A stretch of DNA of 64,000 bases from Phyto melanocephala. Taxonomy: Eukaryota; Arthropoda; Insecta; Diptera; Rhinophoridae. The stretch is taken from assembly GCA_941918925.1 (NCBI GenBank), contig OW799237.1:7049201-7113200 (forward strand), given 5' to 3'. The position numbers and the translations under genes are program-made. Of this stretch, positions 23,471 through 35,283 are shown one piece after another; position 1 is the first letter of the stretch, and each line of letters starts with the position of its first letter. Below the pieces are notes generated by a model. The model saw only the letters and a list, made by a program, of their open reading frames with translations, was not told where the DNA came from and made no database searches.

Positions 23471-23819
23471 ACTCTTTAACCTATAAAAGTATATAAAAAG
23501 TTCTTCTAAAATCACGAAGTTAGGTTGTTAATCTCCTACTGCATTTCTTTCTGCCATAACAGATATCAAGAGGTCCTTATTTTCTTAAAGCATGACCAGA
23601 GTACAAACGTTTAGTGATATATTAAAAACCAGAACACTTAAAAAAAATTAAAGCATTTCCTCATTTCCAAAATATTTTTCTTTTAAGGATAAGGCAATGT
23701 ACTTCTTTTTATATTATCCACGTACGATAGGAGATTTTTAGAATTTTTAATGATACTTTGACTAAATTTTAAAAACTAAAATAAATAAAAATAAAACATA
23801 AATAGGATCCATTAAAAAA

Positions 23820-23929
23820 TCGTTTTAAATACATACAGACATACGTACATATAAAACAATTACGTATAAATATAAAAAAATCAATAAAAATTTCCTTATG
23901 GGGTTGGCGAAGCGCGTCGGGTTAGCTAG
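23820..23929 (+). mobile_element. Helitron 3' end, truncated copy
   Basis: GGCGAAGCGCGTCGGGTTAGCTAG before a T, split here as GGCGAAGCGCG and TCGGGTTAGCTAG, is the same 3' terminus as the Helitron at 5886. No matching 5' end is seen upstream. The satellite at 22.0-23.5 kb may have been its internal array. The left limit is only nominal. Confidence 0.5.
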
Positions 23930-24103
23930 TTTTCAATATAAATATTTGCTGTGATTTTATAATATCGCATAACTTTTTTTATTGAAATTTTTTAATACCT
24001 TGTTTTAGTTTGGATGTAAAATTGTCATTACACTTAGTTAGCAATTTGTTTTTTTTTAAACGTAGATAAAAATTGTTTATGTTTTTTAAATTGCCATAAT
24101 TTT

Positions 24104-24556
24104 TATACCTTTCACAGTGAGTGTTAGGGTATATATAGGCTTATCATTCCCTTTGAATATTCTGCAATTTTTATTTCCTACCCTATTAATTATATATTTT
24201 CTCGAAGCTTATGAATAGGGGAGTCAATTAAGCAGCCGTGTAAGGTACCAAAATATCAGAAATATTCGGAAGCAGATCGAATCGAAAAAATCGCTTTACA
24301 AGCAACTAAGATATGATGAAAAAACTTAGGTCACCTCGTCTTTTCACGCCAATAAACACTGGATGAACTAATGGTCGAATCGCAGTTAAGAATATATTTT
24401 TTTTATTTTATTTTTTTTTATTTAATTTCTTTTATTTTTATTTCTTTTTAATTATTTTTTTATTTTTTTTTATATTTTTTTTTATATTTTTTTTTTGTTT
24501 AAATTTTTTTTATGGATTTTTTTAATCATCATACATAAACTCAATTTATAATTTTA
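24104..24556 (-). mobile_element. TTCGGC-hairpin family, copy A (3' part)
   Basis: Minus-strand match to the body and 3' end of the copies at 35.3, 43.1 and 47.4 kb. It contains CCGAATATTTCTGATATTTT, TCCCCTATTCATAAGCTT, the long A/T tract and the terminal GGTATAAA-type end. The family's own 5' hairpin end is missing and is replaced by a Helitron 5' terminus. Confidence 0.6.
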
Positions 24557-24598
24557 CACACACACAGACAGACACAGTTTCACTTTTATATATATAGA
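24557..24598 (-). mobile_element. Helitron 5' terminus, minus strand
   Basis: Read on the minus strand from 24598: TCTATATATATAAAAGTG then a TG/TC-rich run, after an A. This equals the start of the Helitron at 4995. It joins copy A of the hairpin family at a shared AAAATTATAAATT. Confidence 0.65.
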
Positions 24599-24599
24599 T

Positions 24600-26771
24600 T
24601 TTATTTAATTTTAGGCTATTGGTTCAATGTGATAATGACAGAAAATCTAGGAAAATTTAGTTATCCGATATATTTTAGAAACTAGGTTTCATCCTCAGCA
24701 CTTTTTTGATCAGAACTACAAGTTTTGTGTGTAAAAATCATCTACTTAACTCAGTATTATATTGAAAACTGACACATTATTGTTTTAAGAAGAATTATTT
24801 GTCCTAATTGATTTCAAGTCTGTCAACATCTGTTTTTCCTGTAATCTTTCTGCACGTCATTACCACAAGTTTAGGGTTTGCCTTAAGCTTAAGATGTCGC
24901 TAAAGCAATTTGCAAGTATACAGTTGCTTTATGTATGATTTGCATTAAAAATTTTTAACAACAATTTTTTTAACCTTTTTTTCACATTTTTCGTGCAAAA
25001 TTTGCAATGTGCTTGTATGAATTTTATAAAAAAAATTAAAAAAATTTTGCTATAAATGATGGCCGACAGGAAGTTTACATTTCTATGCGGTATTTGCTTA
25101 TTAAATGTGCAATGTTTTTTAGTTGTTTTTTTTTAATTACTCATAAAAGTGTTGCGATTAATTTTCTGCGTTTAATTAATTGAGAAAAATTGTGATTTTT
25201 CTTTTAATATTATAGGAAATTAATTGCTATGTTGACTATTTAAAAATTTTTTTTTTAATATAAAAAACAACAACTTATGCCTTTTTTTCGTCAACATTAA
25301 TAAAATATTAATAAAATGTTTTCGTTTTAATATCTCATACCATTCCAAGCAAAATCATAAAAATAAACTCATACAGAAGAAGAAGAAAAAAAAAATATTA
25401 AATAAATAAAATTCAACAGTAAATAAAAAAAAACGAAACATAGAGTTAAAAAAAAGCTAAAAAGCCCTAAGTTCTGTTGCCAAGAAAAACAAGCTGAGTG
25501 ATGAAAAACCCACAACGAACAACAAAAAATCTCTATATATTTTTTATTAGAAAAAAAAAAATGGCAAATAAATTAAAACCAAAAAAAAAACACGAATGAA
25601 TCAAAAATATCAACACAATTAACATGATTTTTTTTTTGGGTTCTTTTTTTGCTACAACTTGTTAAACGTTTCGTTTCTCCTATCTTTTGGGATGGAATTA
25701 TGCTACAGCTAAAGGCTATGCGCATACATATGTCTGTATAATAGTTCTGCTGCAACTAAGTGTATGCAACCTTAAAAGTAAATTATCAAAAAAATTGGTG
25801 TTCTTAGTGTGAATTTGTTCTAATGAGATAAAATTTTTTAAAATTACTAACGTAAAAAGACAAAGTCACTGTCTAAGTTTTAAAAGAATTTTTAAAAGAA
25901 TTTTTTACTCAATGCCTTAGTAAAATATGGCGTAGAGCTTAACAAAATTCGAAACAACTGGTATAATGAAATTTAAAATTCATATGCAAAGTACTGTTCG
26001 TCTGCTATATTTTATGAACATAAAAAAAATTATGTGTGCTATGGTTTTCTAAAGTGAAAATATTATACACGAGCTTATACAATTTATTTATTTTGATAAT
26101 AAAGGACGTGTGCATGTAGGTAAACATCACAAAATTATCTACAAATTTTATACGTAAACATTTGTTATTCAGCCACTTTGTTATTTTTAGCCAAATAAAT
26201 TAAAAGCAATTATTTTTGCATTCTTTTAAAATATTAAAATTTAATTTTTTTGGAATATTATGAACCCCCCTATTGCTCATGCTTAAACAGCATTAGTAAG
26301 CCACATGTGTGCGCGGATAATTAGCTGCGGTAGAATGAACCGGCAACAGTGTGCATGAGTATTTTAAATAAATTCATTGAATTGTTAAATTTTTTTTTCC
26401 ATAATTTGAAGAGATTTTTTCCTCAAACTTTATTGCTCTTGCAACTGATTTTAATTTCTTTTTTTGTACACGGAATTTTCGTGTACATTTTTATGAAACA
26501 AAATTTTATATAAATTATAGCGAAATAAAATGTATTTTTATTAACAAAGTGTGTCTAATGATTGGCTTTGGAAAACATTGTGTATATTGTAGTTAACTTT
26601 TTATTATGTTAAACGAAAGTGTGCTAATTGAAATAAGAACAATTAAGTTATTAAAAAAATTCTAAACAGACAATTAGAAAGTTAAAGAAAATTTAATGTA
26701 GACAAAAAAAATATTTTTTTTAACAGATTAAAGGTAGAATTAGTTTGTAAGTTATATGCTGTTATAAATCA
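24600..26771. other. No gene seen
   Basis: A/T-rich with long A-runs (25380-25620). The 60-codon minus frame at 25755-25573 has no support as coding. Confidence 0.5.
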
Positions 26772-27292
26772 GCGGCCTTATTCATAACAAAAAGTTGGCA
26801 TAAAGTTAGCATGAAGTTTATTCATAACACACATGCTAAACTCTGGATATCGATTTGCTAAACTCTTGTTAAAGAGCTGCCAAACGTTTGCCAACTTATG
26901 AAAAACAGCTGTTCTGTGTTGTTGTTTTATATTAACAATATTTTTTTAACTACCTATTCATCCTATTGCCAATTTACAGACCGTTTGCCTTTGTCTTACA
27001 TTTTTATAAAAAATTTATTGTTCCTTTATTTTTTTAATCTATTTTTCAATTTTAAAAATTTTTAATATGGATGAAAAAATAAAAAATGTAAAAATCCAAA
27101 AATTGGTTGAATTTTTGAGGAGTTTCTTGTAATTTCAGAGTTTTGAGTTATGAAAAGTTAGCAGACGGATAAAAGTTTCTTATGAATAAGCTCTGTGCCA
27201 ACAAGCTGCCAAGCTTAATCCGCATTCTAGTTAGCAGCTCGTTATACGTAGTGTTTACACTGTGGCTAACTTTTTGTTATGAATAAGGCCGC
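26772..27292. mobile_element. ~520-bp MITE with GCGGCCTTATTCATAAC termini
   Basis: Left end GCGGCCTTATTCATAACAAA and the complement of the right end agree for 25 of the first 26 bases or more (26772-26799 and 27292-27265). TTATTCATAAC-type motifs recur inside (26817, 27178), giving subterminal repeats. No coding sequence; superfamily unknown. Confidence 0.7.
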
Positions 27293-27484
27293 AGATGTTT
27301 TGGTTCGTCAAAGTGATACCATGTGACATGGCTTTGAATTCCAATTGATGATATCGCTGGCGTTTCTATAATGATCAAGTCAAACTACAGCAATGTTAAA
27401 TATAAAGAGTCCGCCAAATAACTTGTTTTTTTTTTGAAAATGCTATAAAAAAGTGTATCTTCGGCTGTGTGGCACGTAGCGTCG
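27293..27484 (-). pseudogene. DD41D mariner remnant, distal half of the split copy
   Basis: On the minus strand this begins (G)A-TCHTA, the continuation of the second Asp motif DGATCHTA, and decays through NWNSKPCH (compare VNWPPRSCD) before ending near the MITE. The first half of the same gene lies at 29245-28878. The 1.39-kb CACAGTG element sits between them, so both were one copy. The last five bases, CGTCG (27480-27484), are one side of the target duplication. Confidence 0.6.
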
Positions 27485-28877
27485 CACAGTGAGACAACGC
27501 CGGCATTAAATACAAGGAGTAATTGCAGAGTTCTGAAATTTTGCACAGGTTACTTTTGAGACAATTCCAGTTTAAAAAAAAAAATTAAGAAAATTCGCCC
27601 ACTTTTACGCCCACCTCCCATACAATCGAAATTTGTAAAATGCCGTATTGTCCGTAATACTTAAGGGATAACTTTAAATTTTGGTATACTTGAATGTTAT
27701 ATTGTTACAAACATTATCGGAATAAAGTTTTGGACTTTGGCCCACTTTTACCCCCACCCCCCATACAACCACAACATAAAAAGTGCCATATTTTCTAAAA
27801 TATTTTAGGTACAATCTTCAAATTTGATATCATTATTATGTATATAATTTAAAATGTTTCATGCAAAAATTACAATAACACGCCCACTCTTACACCCACT
27901 TCCCATTAAAATGCAATAAAAAAGAACAATTTTTTTCATTCTATCAATAATTTTTTAATATCATCATGGTATTCTAATTTTTTTAATATCTTTATTGCTA
28001 TCGATCCAAATATCAGAAATTGCACTATAAAAAATTATTGAATTATCCATGACCTTGTAAACTTTTTTTAACACTTTTTATAAACTTGTATAAACTTGCA
28101 CTCTCAAATATGTAGATTGTGAATTAAACATATACATAATTGCAATTACCGTTTGTTGATCAATAATATTTAAAACAACAGCAATGTAATATTTTTTTAC
28201 AGTTTGTTTTTAAAAAGTTTGTGCTCAAATCAAAAATAAACAATCAAACAAACAATTAAAAAAAAAATTAAAAATTTGTAAACATGCTATTGCATGCTAA
28301 CATATGTACATACATACGTATAGCGACAAAATGTGCACGTTGCGTATTTTTTGTAGTTTTTTGTATGTTTAAAGTACTTTTGCAAACTTTTGCTATATGT
28401 CCTCTACTTTAAATGAAAGCTGAGACTTCAATCTTTCATTTGATATAAGTCTGCACCTAGGGCGAGGGGCTGCTCTATATTTCCTAGTCCATTGAAAATG
28501 CAAAATGTTAAATTTTTACACCACAATTCTGTTGTAAAGAAATTTTTTTTTTGTGTTTCTTTTTTTAAATTTATTTTTTTATCTACTCATTCTACAACAA
28601 CTAAATTAATTAAAAAAATACTTTAAGGTTATATTTATTATGTATTTTTTTATTGATAAGCTTTTGAATATTACATATTGAACCAACATATTTCAAGCGC
28701 GTTAGCATACCTCAACTTTGACTTGCTCTAGACCAAAAACTAATGAAGTTATGAATCTCAAATTTCAGGGAATTGTTACTCATATATCTGTTAATATACT
28801 GTGAAAATTTCATTCAAATTGGACGACACGCCAAAAACTATTTTTTGCCGCTGTTACTTTAGAGCTGTTTCACTGTG
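27485..28877. mobile_element. CACAGTG-terminated element, 5-bp target duplication (Transib-like?)
   Basis: The left end CACAGTGAGACA and the complement of the right end CACAGTGAAACA form the terminal repeats. Comparison with the intact mariner at 17.48 kb (GGCACGTAGCGCCATCCTG) shows that the insertion duplicated exactly five bases, CGTCG at 27480-27484 and CGCCG at 28878-28882. A 5-bp GC-rich duplication plus a CAC(A/T)(A/G)TG terminus fits the Transib superfamily, relatives of RAG1; the heptamer equals the RSS heptamer. There is no transposase frame in the 1,393 bp, so it is non-autonomous. It contains a short GC-rich tandem array. The superfamily call is inference. Confidence 0.7.
27590..27915. 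repeat. Tandem ~142-148-bp repeat with CGCCCACTTTTACGCCCACC
   Basis: Three units begin at CGCCCACTTTTACGCCCACC (27597), GCCCACTTTTACCCCCACC (27742) and CGCCCACTCTTACACCCACT (27890). It lies inside the CACAGTG element. A single related unit is at 50280-50470. Confidence 0.8.
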
Positions 28878-29245
28878 CGCCGTCCCGTTGAATCCAAATG
28901 TTGCCAACATCATCCTCTTAAATTTTTGCGAACAGAAATTTGTTCAACATGGCCCGATAACGATCGCCATTGACTACGGCCACTACTTGCTTATTTTCGA
29001 AGAAATATGGCCCAATTATGCCTCTGGACCAACATCCGCACTAAACTGTGACTCGTTTTGGGTGTTTCGGCTTTTCAGTGTATGCGTGCGGGTTTTCTGT
29101 GCCCCAAATGCGACAATTTTGCTTGTTTACATATCCGCCAAGATCAAAAAGAGCTTCATCTGAAAACATCAATTTTTTTTGGCAAAATCGGCCAAAGTAA
29201 TGTCGCAATATTTCCCAGCGTTGTTCAAGCGTATACACAACCATA
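28878..29245 (-). pseudogene. DD41D mariner remnant, proximal half of the split copy
   Basis: The minus frame starts VVYTLEQRWEILRHYF, the first helix of the N-terminal domain, and jumps at once to KKLMFSDEALFDLGGYVNKQ, the first Asp region. About 120 residues of DNA-binding domain and linker are therefore deleted. It continues with NCRIWGTENPH, then frameshifted pieces, to WIQRDGA at the insertion point (28883). The rest of the gene resumes at 27484. The plus-strand frames here are shadows. Confidence 0.7.
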
Positions 29246-29330
29246 TTCGCTCAGCGGAAGGATAAAACTAATTATCTGTCAAATCAGACATGAGCTAAGT
29301 GTTACCATTCACGAAATAAGCACTAGTTGA

Positions 29331-30362
29331 AAAAAAACGTTAGATGGCGGATCCTTTATTTGATTTTTGTCCCCCATTCTGGGTACGGATAGCCACTATA
29401 AAACTAATACGAGTTAATACTTAAATAAGCGTGTATGTAATTGTGTTCATATATGCTGTTTCTACTACAGTCCCAGTTGGCCATGTCTTCAAGACATACT
29501 TAACGATGGGTAGAATAAAAAAAGCTTGTGGTCTATGGTCCAAAAAAAAAACTCACACTATATATCGCCGATTTAAAGTAACGTCGTACGTTTAATATTT
29601 TCTTTTGATTACACATAAACAATTTAAAGACTTTGTCGTCCATTTAAAAACATTGCAATAGATGACAATAAACAACTATACCACTGAATTTGGCGTCAAC
29701 GGAACGTGGCTCGTCATTAACAAAGAATCTTATTATATTATCATTAGTGAAGAGTTTAGTAGAATACAGAAAATTTTGTGCAAGGAAACTTCAAATATAT
29801 TTCAAAAGAAATGGTAAGAGATAACATTGTTTTCGATGATGCGGTCAACTAGGCGGTTTTAATCTTGCATTTGTTGGTCAAATTACTTTATCATTTTTGC
29901 TCTATTTGCTTTCTATGTTAAAAAGAAATTTTGTTTTATTGTTTAATTTGCATTGCTGTCATAAAATATAATGAATTGTATTTGTGCACATATGTACACA
30001 TATACAAACATGCGTGCATATGTATATAGTATATGCACACATATGAAAACATATGCGTAAATACATATGGATGTTTATGTATGTGTATACATAAATACAT
30101 TCCAAGAAAACCCCAGCTGAAAAAGTCAAAAGGACTTTAAATTTCAGGCCTTTTGAAGGACGAAATGAAAATAAAAAGATTTTTATTCTCATTCTACCCT
30201 GATTTTACTTGAAAGCCTTCTATAAGGTCTCTGATTTAAATTCTAAAGATCCTATAGTCTTATGTGAACTTTTTTATTTTTTGTATTTATTTTTTGGCAA
30301 TAACAAAACCATTGGAAGTGTTTACTAGAACCAAATATAATTAAAAGAAATCCAACTTCAGA
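29331..30362. other. No gene seen
   Basis: A/T-rich with CATATG/ACATAT-rich patches near 29980-30080. The 77-codon minus frame there is low-complexity. Confidence 0.5.
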
Positions 30363-30596
30363 AAGTGCAAGAAAAAAAAAATTCAAGAGGGTTATATTCG
30401 GCCGTGACAAATATGATAATACCCTTCACCGTCATGTAGATAGGTATAATGACCGCATCGTAGCTTAGCCTAGATTTTAGATTTCACACAATACGCTATT
30501 TTCTTTATTATTTCCGACGCCATATTTGATTTGGAATTTTTACATAGTTACTGTATTCTATATGTCTTTTACACTGTCATGTGTAGGGTATAATAA
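30363..30596 (+). mobile_element. TTCGGC-hairpin family, copy B (short)
   Basis: Begins GCAAGAAA...GGTTATATTCGGCCGTGACAA and ATACCCTTCAC, then shares CGTAGCTTAGCCTAGATTTT and ACACAATACGCTATTTTC with copy F at 47.4 kb. It ends GTGTAGGGTATAATAAACAA. The interior is shortened. Confidence 0.65.
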
Positions 30597-31610
30597 ACAA
30601 GAATTGATTAAATTGTGTTTAAGGCACTCTTCATCAGAAACAGAAATATGTATGTATGTCGTAATGTAGTAGTACAGGGAGAAAATTTCATGAATAATAT
30701 TTTTGTATAAAAAAGAATAATTCATAAAAGTATATGTTAAGATGTGAATGCAATTAAAAATAAATTAAAAAAATTAAAACAAAATTTGTCTCCGTTCTAC
30801 TTTTCACATTTTAATACCCACTAAAATTATGAAAAAAAATTCAAAATTATTTTAAATATTTTAAAAAAGCTACATAAGACTACTCAGTTGAAATATTAAC
30901 GACTTTAGTGTTTTGTTATTGTTTTATTTTAAAAGCATTGACGACGATCTGCTTGTTTTAAAGCTATTACACAACTGAATGGAATAATACACTCATCCTT
31001 ACACTCTTCAGAGGGAGTATAGTTAACACACGTGTTGCGTATGTGAAAATGACGAAAATTTCTCGGCTCTGGGTGGTTAGAGTGACGCTCTTTGCTCTAA
31101 AGTGTTGGGTTAAGAGTGCAGAAATCAAAGAAGTATTGAACAAATTTAAAATATATAAAAAATATAAAAGATTTTTTTTTTGGAAAAAAGGTAAATATTT
31201 CGTTGAACTTAAAAGAAAATTTTTAAGATGTTTAGCCCTAACAGGTTTAGCTCTAAGAGGCCTTCATCAAAAGGTCTCTTTAAAAGCCCTGTTATTAGAA
31301 GCAAGTGTGAAAGTCTTTGCTCCATATCTTAATACGTTTAAAAAATAAATGATTAAGAATTGAGTATTGGAGTCCTTGTTTCTGATAAAGTAGCAAAGTA
31401 ATAAAAGTAGTACAGCGTAACTATAAATTTTTTTCTGGTCATGGAAAAAGCATAAAAATGATTACACCGAGTTAATTTTATATGAAAAGAGCAGACTAAC
31501 CATAATGCATTTATTGTGAGTCACACTTTGGCGTCAAGTTCATTGCCCAACTTAATTTGACAATACTTTGTTTTAGTGTTTGATGAACTCAACCACAGAG
31601 ATGTATATAA
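30597..31610. other. No gene seen
   Basis: A/T-rich. A 101-codon plus frame (31043-31348) is Lys-rich without a known motif. Its first part (31062-31115) has a faint tRNA-like look (GGTGGTTAGAGTGACGCTC) but no clear B box. Confidence 0.45.
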
Positions 31611-32040
31611 TTGAGCGGTGCATTAAGATTATTGAAGCCTCTGACGAAAATGGGCGTTCAAATCAAAATTTATTTTGTGAACTTTTTTAGATCGATTATG
31701 ATCAAACGTGTCCGCAATCGTGAGAACTGTGCGCATATATCAGCAAATCGGGTCCGTAGGAAATGTGAAAACACCTGTACATGCTCGCTCAGTTCATTCT
31801 GCGTAAAACAATGTTGTTGTACTCCATTGCGTGGCACAAGAGCCGTCAACCTTGACTTGTTGTCATGCCTACAAACTGAACAGCAACATTGCCATTGAAA
31901 ATACGGACCATCGGATAGAAGTATACCACCGAAAACTTGTCTTGCACTTGGCCAATATTTAATTTTACACATAATTGTCGTAGATTCTTTTATCATAATA
32001 AAATGTATTGAGATATCGCTCTGAAAATTTTCATATTATT
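31611..32040 (+). pseudogene. DD41D-type mariner, N-terminal remnant
   Basis: The plus frame gives IKIIEASDENGRSNQNLFCE, the N-terminal helix-turn-helix start of this transposase group. Broken frames follow, similar to RAYIxKFG and VRSVHSAxN (normally VRxxRSAENIAAV). The catalytic part is absent. Overlapping long frames on both strands are shadows of this relic. Confidence 0.5.
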
Positions 32041-33189
32041 TACAATTAACAGCTTGGGTTTTTGGTTACACCATCAAGACTTGGTGAGGGTAATCGCTCC
32101 ACCTTAGAATGGTTAAGTTCCGCCACTGGATAAATGAGAATAAATAAGGCCTTTTATAAGGCCTACTTACCCCTTATTTTTATCGCTCGGAAGTGTTGTC
32201 TAATTAAATTTTTTTTTGCAAATATTATTATTACCCAATTTTATGTTGCACTCTAATTTATTTTTGGCAACCCCGTTTCAGAGTGGCAATAAACGTCCTT
32301 GGAATTATTTTCTTTTTTTAGAAAAAAATTCTACACATAATGCAAAAATATTGAACCAAACAATATTTGATTAAAAAAGAAATAAAACTTGATATTTTTT
32401 CGATTGCTGATTATTGTTGTAGTATGTCCAGTCAATGCGTCTTAACCTGATTTTCAATACAATTTTATATTTTTTTCGCTTTCTTGTACGAAAGTATGTA
32501 GTAAGTATTATTTTGTATGTTGGCCAGAACGTTTCCTTTTCTGTGCCATTAACCTTAATACAGCTGTCAGAGAGAATTAAAAGATAAACATAAAACAACT
32601 TAAGCATTTTTTAAATTCCTCTATTTAAAAGACGAAATTCAATTAAAATATGTATTAATTTTAAACACAATTCATACATATGTGTGTTGCAAGTATGTAC
32701 GCATGTATGTGTGTGTGTCTTAACTAATTAATTATATACAAAATTAAACGCAAATATAATTACATTATGAAGAAATGCCAACATATTTTGTAGCACTACA
32801 TGTGTCTTACATTATAAATATTTGTGTGTGTGTGAGTGTGTGTGTCTTTTAGTGTTTTTTAATTATATTTTTATATTAATCTTATTGTTTTCTTTATGTC
32901 AAAAGTGTTGCTAAAATATTAATGAAATATTTTTTTATTTTTGTTTGTTATCATTAGCGCTTTACCACAAAAGCCGTTAATACAAAAGAATAATTATCTC
33001 AGGGTTAAATTTAATAGAAAATTATAAAAAGAACATATACAGCGTGCGACAAACAAGTTTTTATTGCAAAATTATTTTTTTACGCATTTTGGTAAATTTA
33101 AAATATTTTGCCAGATTTTGGAAAATATTTTTTCTTTGAATTTGGCACTAATACAGATCGTCGTAGTATTTTATTTGTTTACTTAAAGA
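32041..33189. other. No gene seen
   Basis: A/T-rich; GT-rich patches at 32700-32720 and 32822-32850; a palindrome AAGGCCTTTTATAAGGCCT at 32149-32167. No exon recognised. Confidence 0.5.
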
Positions 33190-33279
33190 TAGCGCAAAAA
33201 CAAGCTGTGTATGAGGTATTTAAGAGGATGCTAACGAGGGCTTCCTCACACTCCTTAAAGATTTAATGGCACTGATATG

Positions 33280-34172
33280 TGTGGCATAAGTTTTAGTTTG
33301 AAAATCGAAGGAAAGTAAATCTTGTTTAAATTTGTCCTCATTTACATCGACATTCGATAGTATCAAACCAACTGTATGCTAGACGTAGAGATCTCCACTA
33401 TTCTTCAAGACCTACGGATGCAAACAGTTAGGTGTTTAGTATTTAAATCCATGTAAATCGTTGCGATGGGAACGAGAATCAAATTTTTTGTAATCTAAAT
33501 ATGTGCCATAAGGTGTCCACTTTACAGGATACTAAGGCCCTGAAGTTGTAAATCGCTCGAACATGCATTTTTCACGATAGACAAATGAAACAGTGGCAGC
33601 AGAGATAGAGAGTATCCTCCTAATACCTGTGATGCATGCAAGGGGAAGATTACGCTTAAGCGCATCCTTTGCACTAAAGCTTTTACTACCATACAAGGGA
33701 TCCATAGGTGATTAACTACAATAGTGTCGACAGATATGAAGAGAATTTTAGGTTTTAGAACCAATGTCATTTCAGAAGGCCTCCGACAAACATAGAAAGC
33801 CCTAATAGCCCTGTTCGAAACACTTTCTAAGTAGGCATTCTAACAGAGTTTTTCCTTCAGAACAACTCCTATATACGTAAAACTATCTGAAAATCCGATA
33901 AGGTTACCTTTAAATTTTAAGGGTCCCTAAGCATATAGTTCTTTCTTTTCTGAACAGTATCAGGATAATTTTTGTTAGATTCAAAGTTAAGCCATTTTTC
34001 CCACACCACACACAGAGTAAGTTTACGGAATATAACACGATTTACATTATTTTGGGTCATAAATCTACCTAAACCATGACGTACTCATTGGTATCAACCT
34101 TGAGCTGAAAAGGAGGGGCACTTAAAGCCCAAACCCATGACAGGTATACACTTGTGCCCAGTTAGCATGTTG
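33280..34172 (-). pseudogene. Non-LTR retrotransposon reverse transcriptase remnant
   Basis: Minus-strand frames with stops and shifts give the C-terminal half of a non-LTR reverse transcriptase. Around 33900 it reads FSDSFTYIGVVLKEKLC (compare V-K-Y-L-G-V-I-L-D-x-K-L). It continues NRAIRAFYVCRR, LKPKILFISVDTIVV, then YGSLVW...KAL near 33700-33650, the usual Y-G-x-x-V-W-W-x-A-L thumb signature. Upstream, 34172-34104 holds a ~75-bp block that also occurs as a tiny insertion at 48227. Everything is degraded. The 82-codon open frame 33770-33522 is one surviving piece. Confidence 0.55.
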
Positions 34173-34174
34173 TG

Positions 34175-34574
34175 GCAACCTTAGAACATCATCCTAGAAG
34201 AATCTTGAGGAAGGGACTTGGCATAATCTAAGTGACCATTTAATGGCACCTGTGAATGAGATAACCACAACGTAAAGAAAGTCTTAGAAAGCTTAGCTTT
34301 TATGAATGCTAAAGTCGTTTGCTCCCATGTGATTTACATGGAGTTTAAAGATTTTATCTAAAATGTTCTTTTGAATATGCAGTAGTTCGTAGTTGAGTTT
34401 TTACGTTAATGTTCTTATACCTATTATGGTAGACGTTCTGTGATTTGCAATATGTTTTGTTTGAAATTTTCAAGTAGAAAAACATTAAATGAAGTCGGAT
34501 ATCGTTTTCGTCCGCAAAACGATTTGTGATAGAATTAATTAATTGAATTCTTCAACATAAATTTTGTTTAACTC
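34175..34574. other. No gene seen
   Basis: A short spacer between two decayed transposons; A/T-rich toward the right. Confidence 0.45.
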
Positions 34575-34960
34575 TTTAATTATAATTTAATTATTTTATT
34601 TTATTTGATTTAAAAAAATATTGTATTGCCGACTATGGCATTGCAATAAATCCCATAAATGTTCTATGGGATTTAAGTATGGAGACAGGAGTGCTGTTTT
34701 GAGCTGTTGTGGCACATTGTAGAGTAGCCCAAGCTTTGTATTGTGAGCCATATGCTTAGGGTCGTTATCTTGATGAAACATGTAATTGTTACCCAGGTTC
34801 AACCTTTCTACGTTGTATCTATTGTAGAAGGAATTAAAACAAAATTTCCCACTCCATGCATCCCCATACCATAAAACCGCCTACGCCATGTTTAACAGTC
34901 GCACTGGCGTAGAATATAATATGATCAGTTTTGACTGGTTATAACTTTTCACTTTTTTTT
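34575..34960 (-). pseudogene. Tc1-like (DD34E type) transposase, C-terminal remnant
   Basis: The minus frame reads NLGNNYMFHQDNDPKHMAHN and, 20-odd residues later, LSPYLNPIEHLWDLL. These are the second Asp and the Glu region (S-P-D-L-N-P-I-E) of Tc1 transposases; here the D of SPDLN is Y. Upstream, 34960-34803 shows frameshifted traces of the preceding V-G-G-F-M-V-W-G segment. No N-terminal domain or terminal repeats are seen. Confidence 0.7.
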
Positions 34961-35283
34961 TTTGTTTTCTCAAATCCATTTTTGATTTACACGTGTTTCA
35001 TTTGATTTACCCTAATTGCTAGTATTAAACATAATTCAAATTATTTATATATTTATAATAACGATAATAACATTTACGGTTGAAATTATACAGCTTTCTA
35101 TTGTAACTCTTTTCAAAGACAGTATTAAGGATATGAAAGGTTAACTTTACTACTACAAAACCGGTTGTTGTATTTATACAACGCACATAACAATTTATAG
35201 TTGTCATCCATTCACACTCTGTCCTTTGTCAAAAGTTATTCCTTTTTCTATACCCGCTTACGCTATTGTTGCTTTTAATACAA
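34961..35283. other. No gene seen
   Basis: An A/T-rich spacer; the 60-codon minus frame 35207-35025 has no family signal. Confidence 0.45.

Noticed and set aside
31043..31348. 101-codon plus-strand gene
   Set aside because: Lys-rich, no recognisable motif, and it begins over a faint tRNA-like repeat; probably chance.
31670..31996. 108-codon minus frame with many Cys as a gene
   Set aside because: The plus strand shows the N-terminus of a mariner transposase; this is its shadow.
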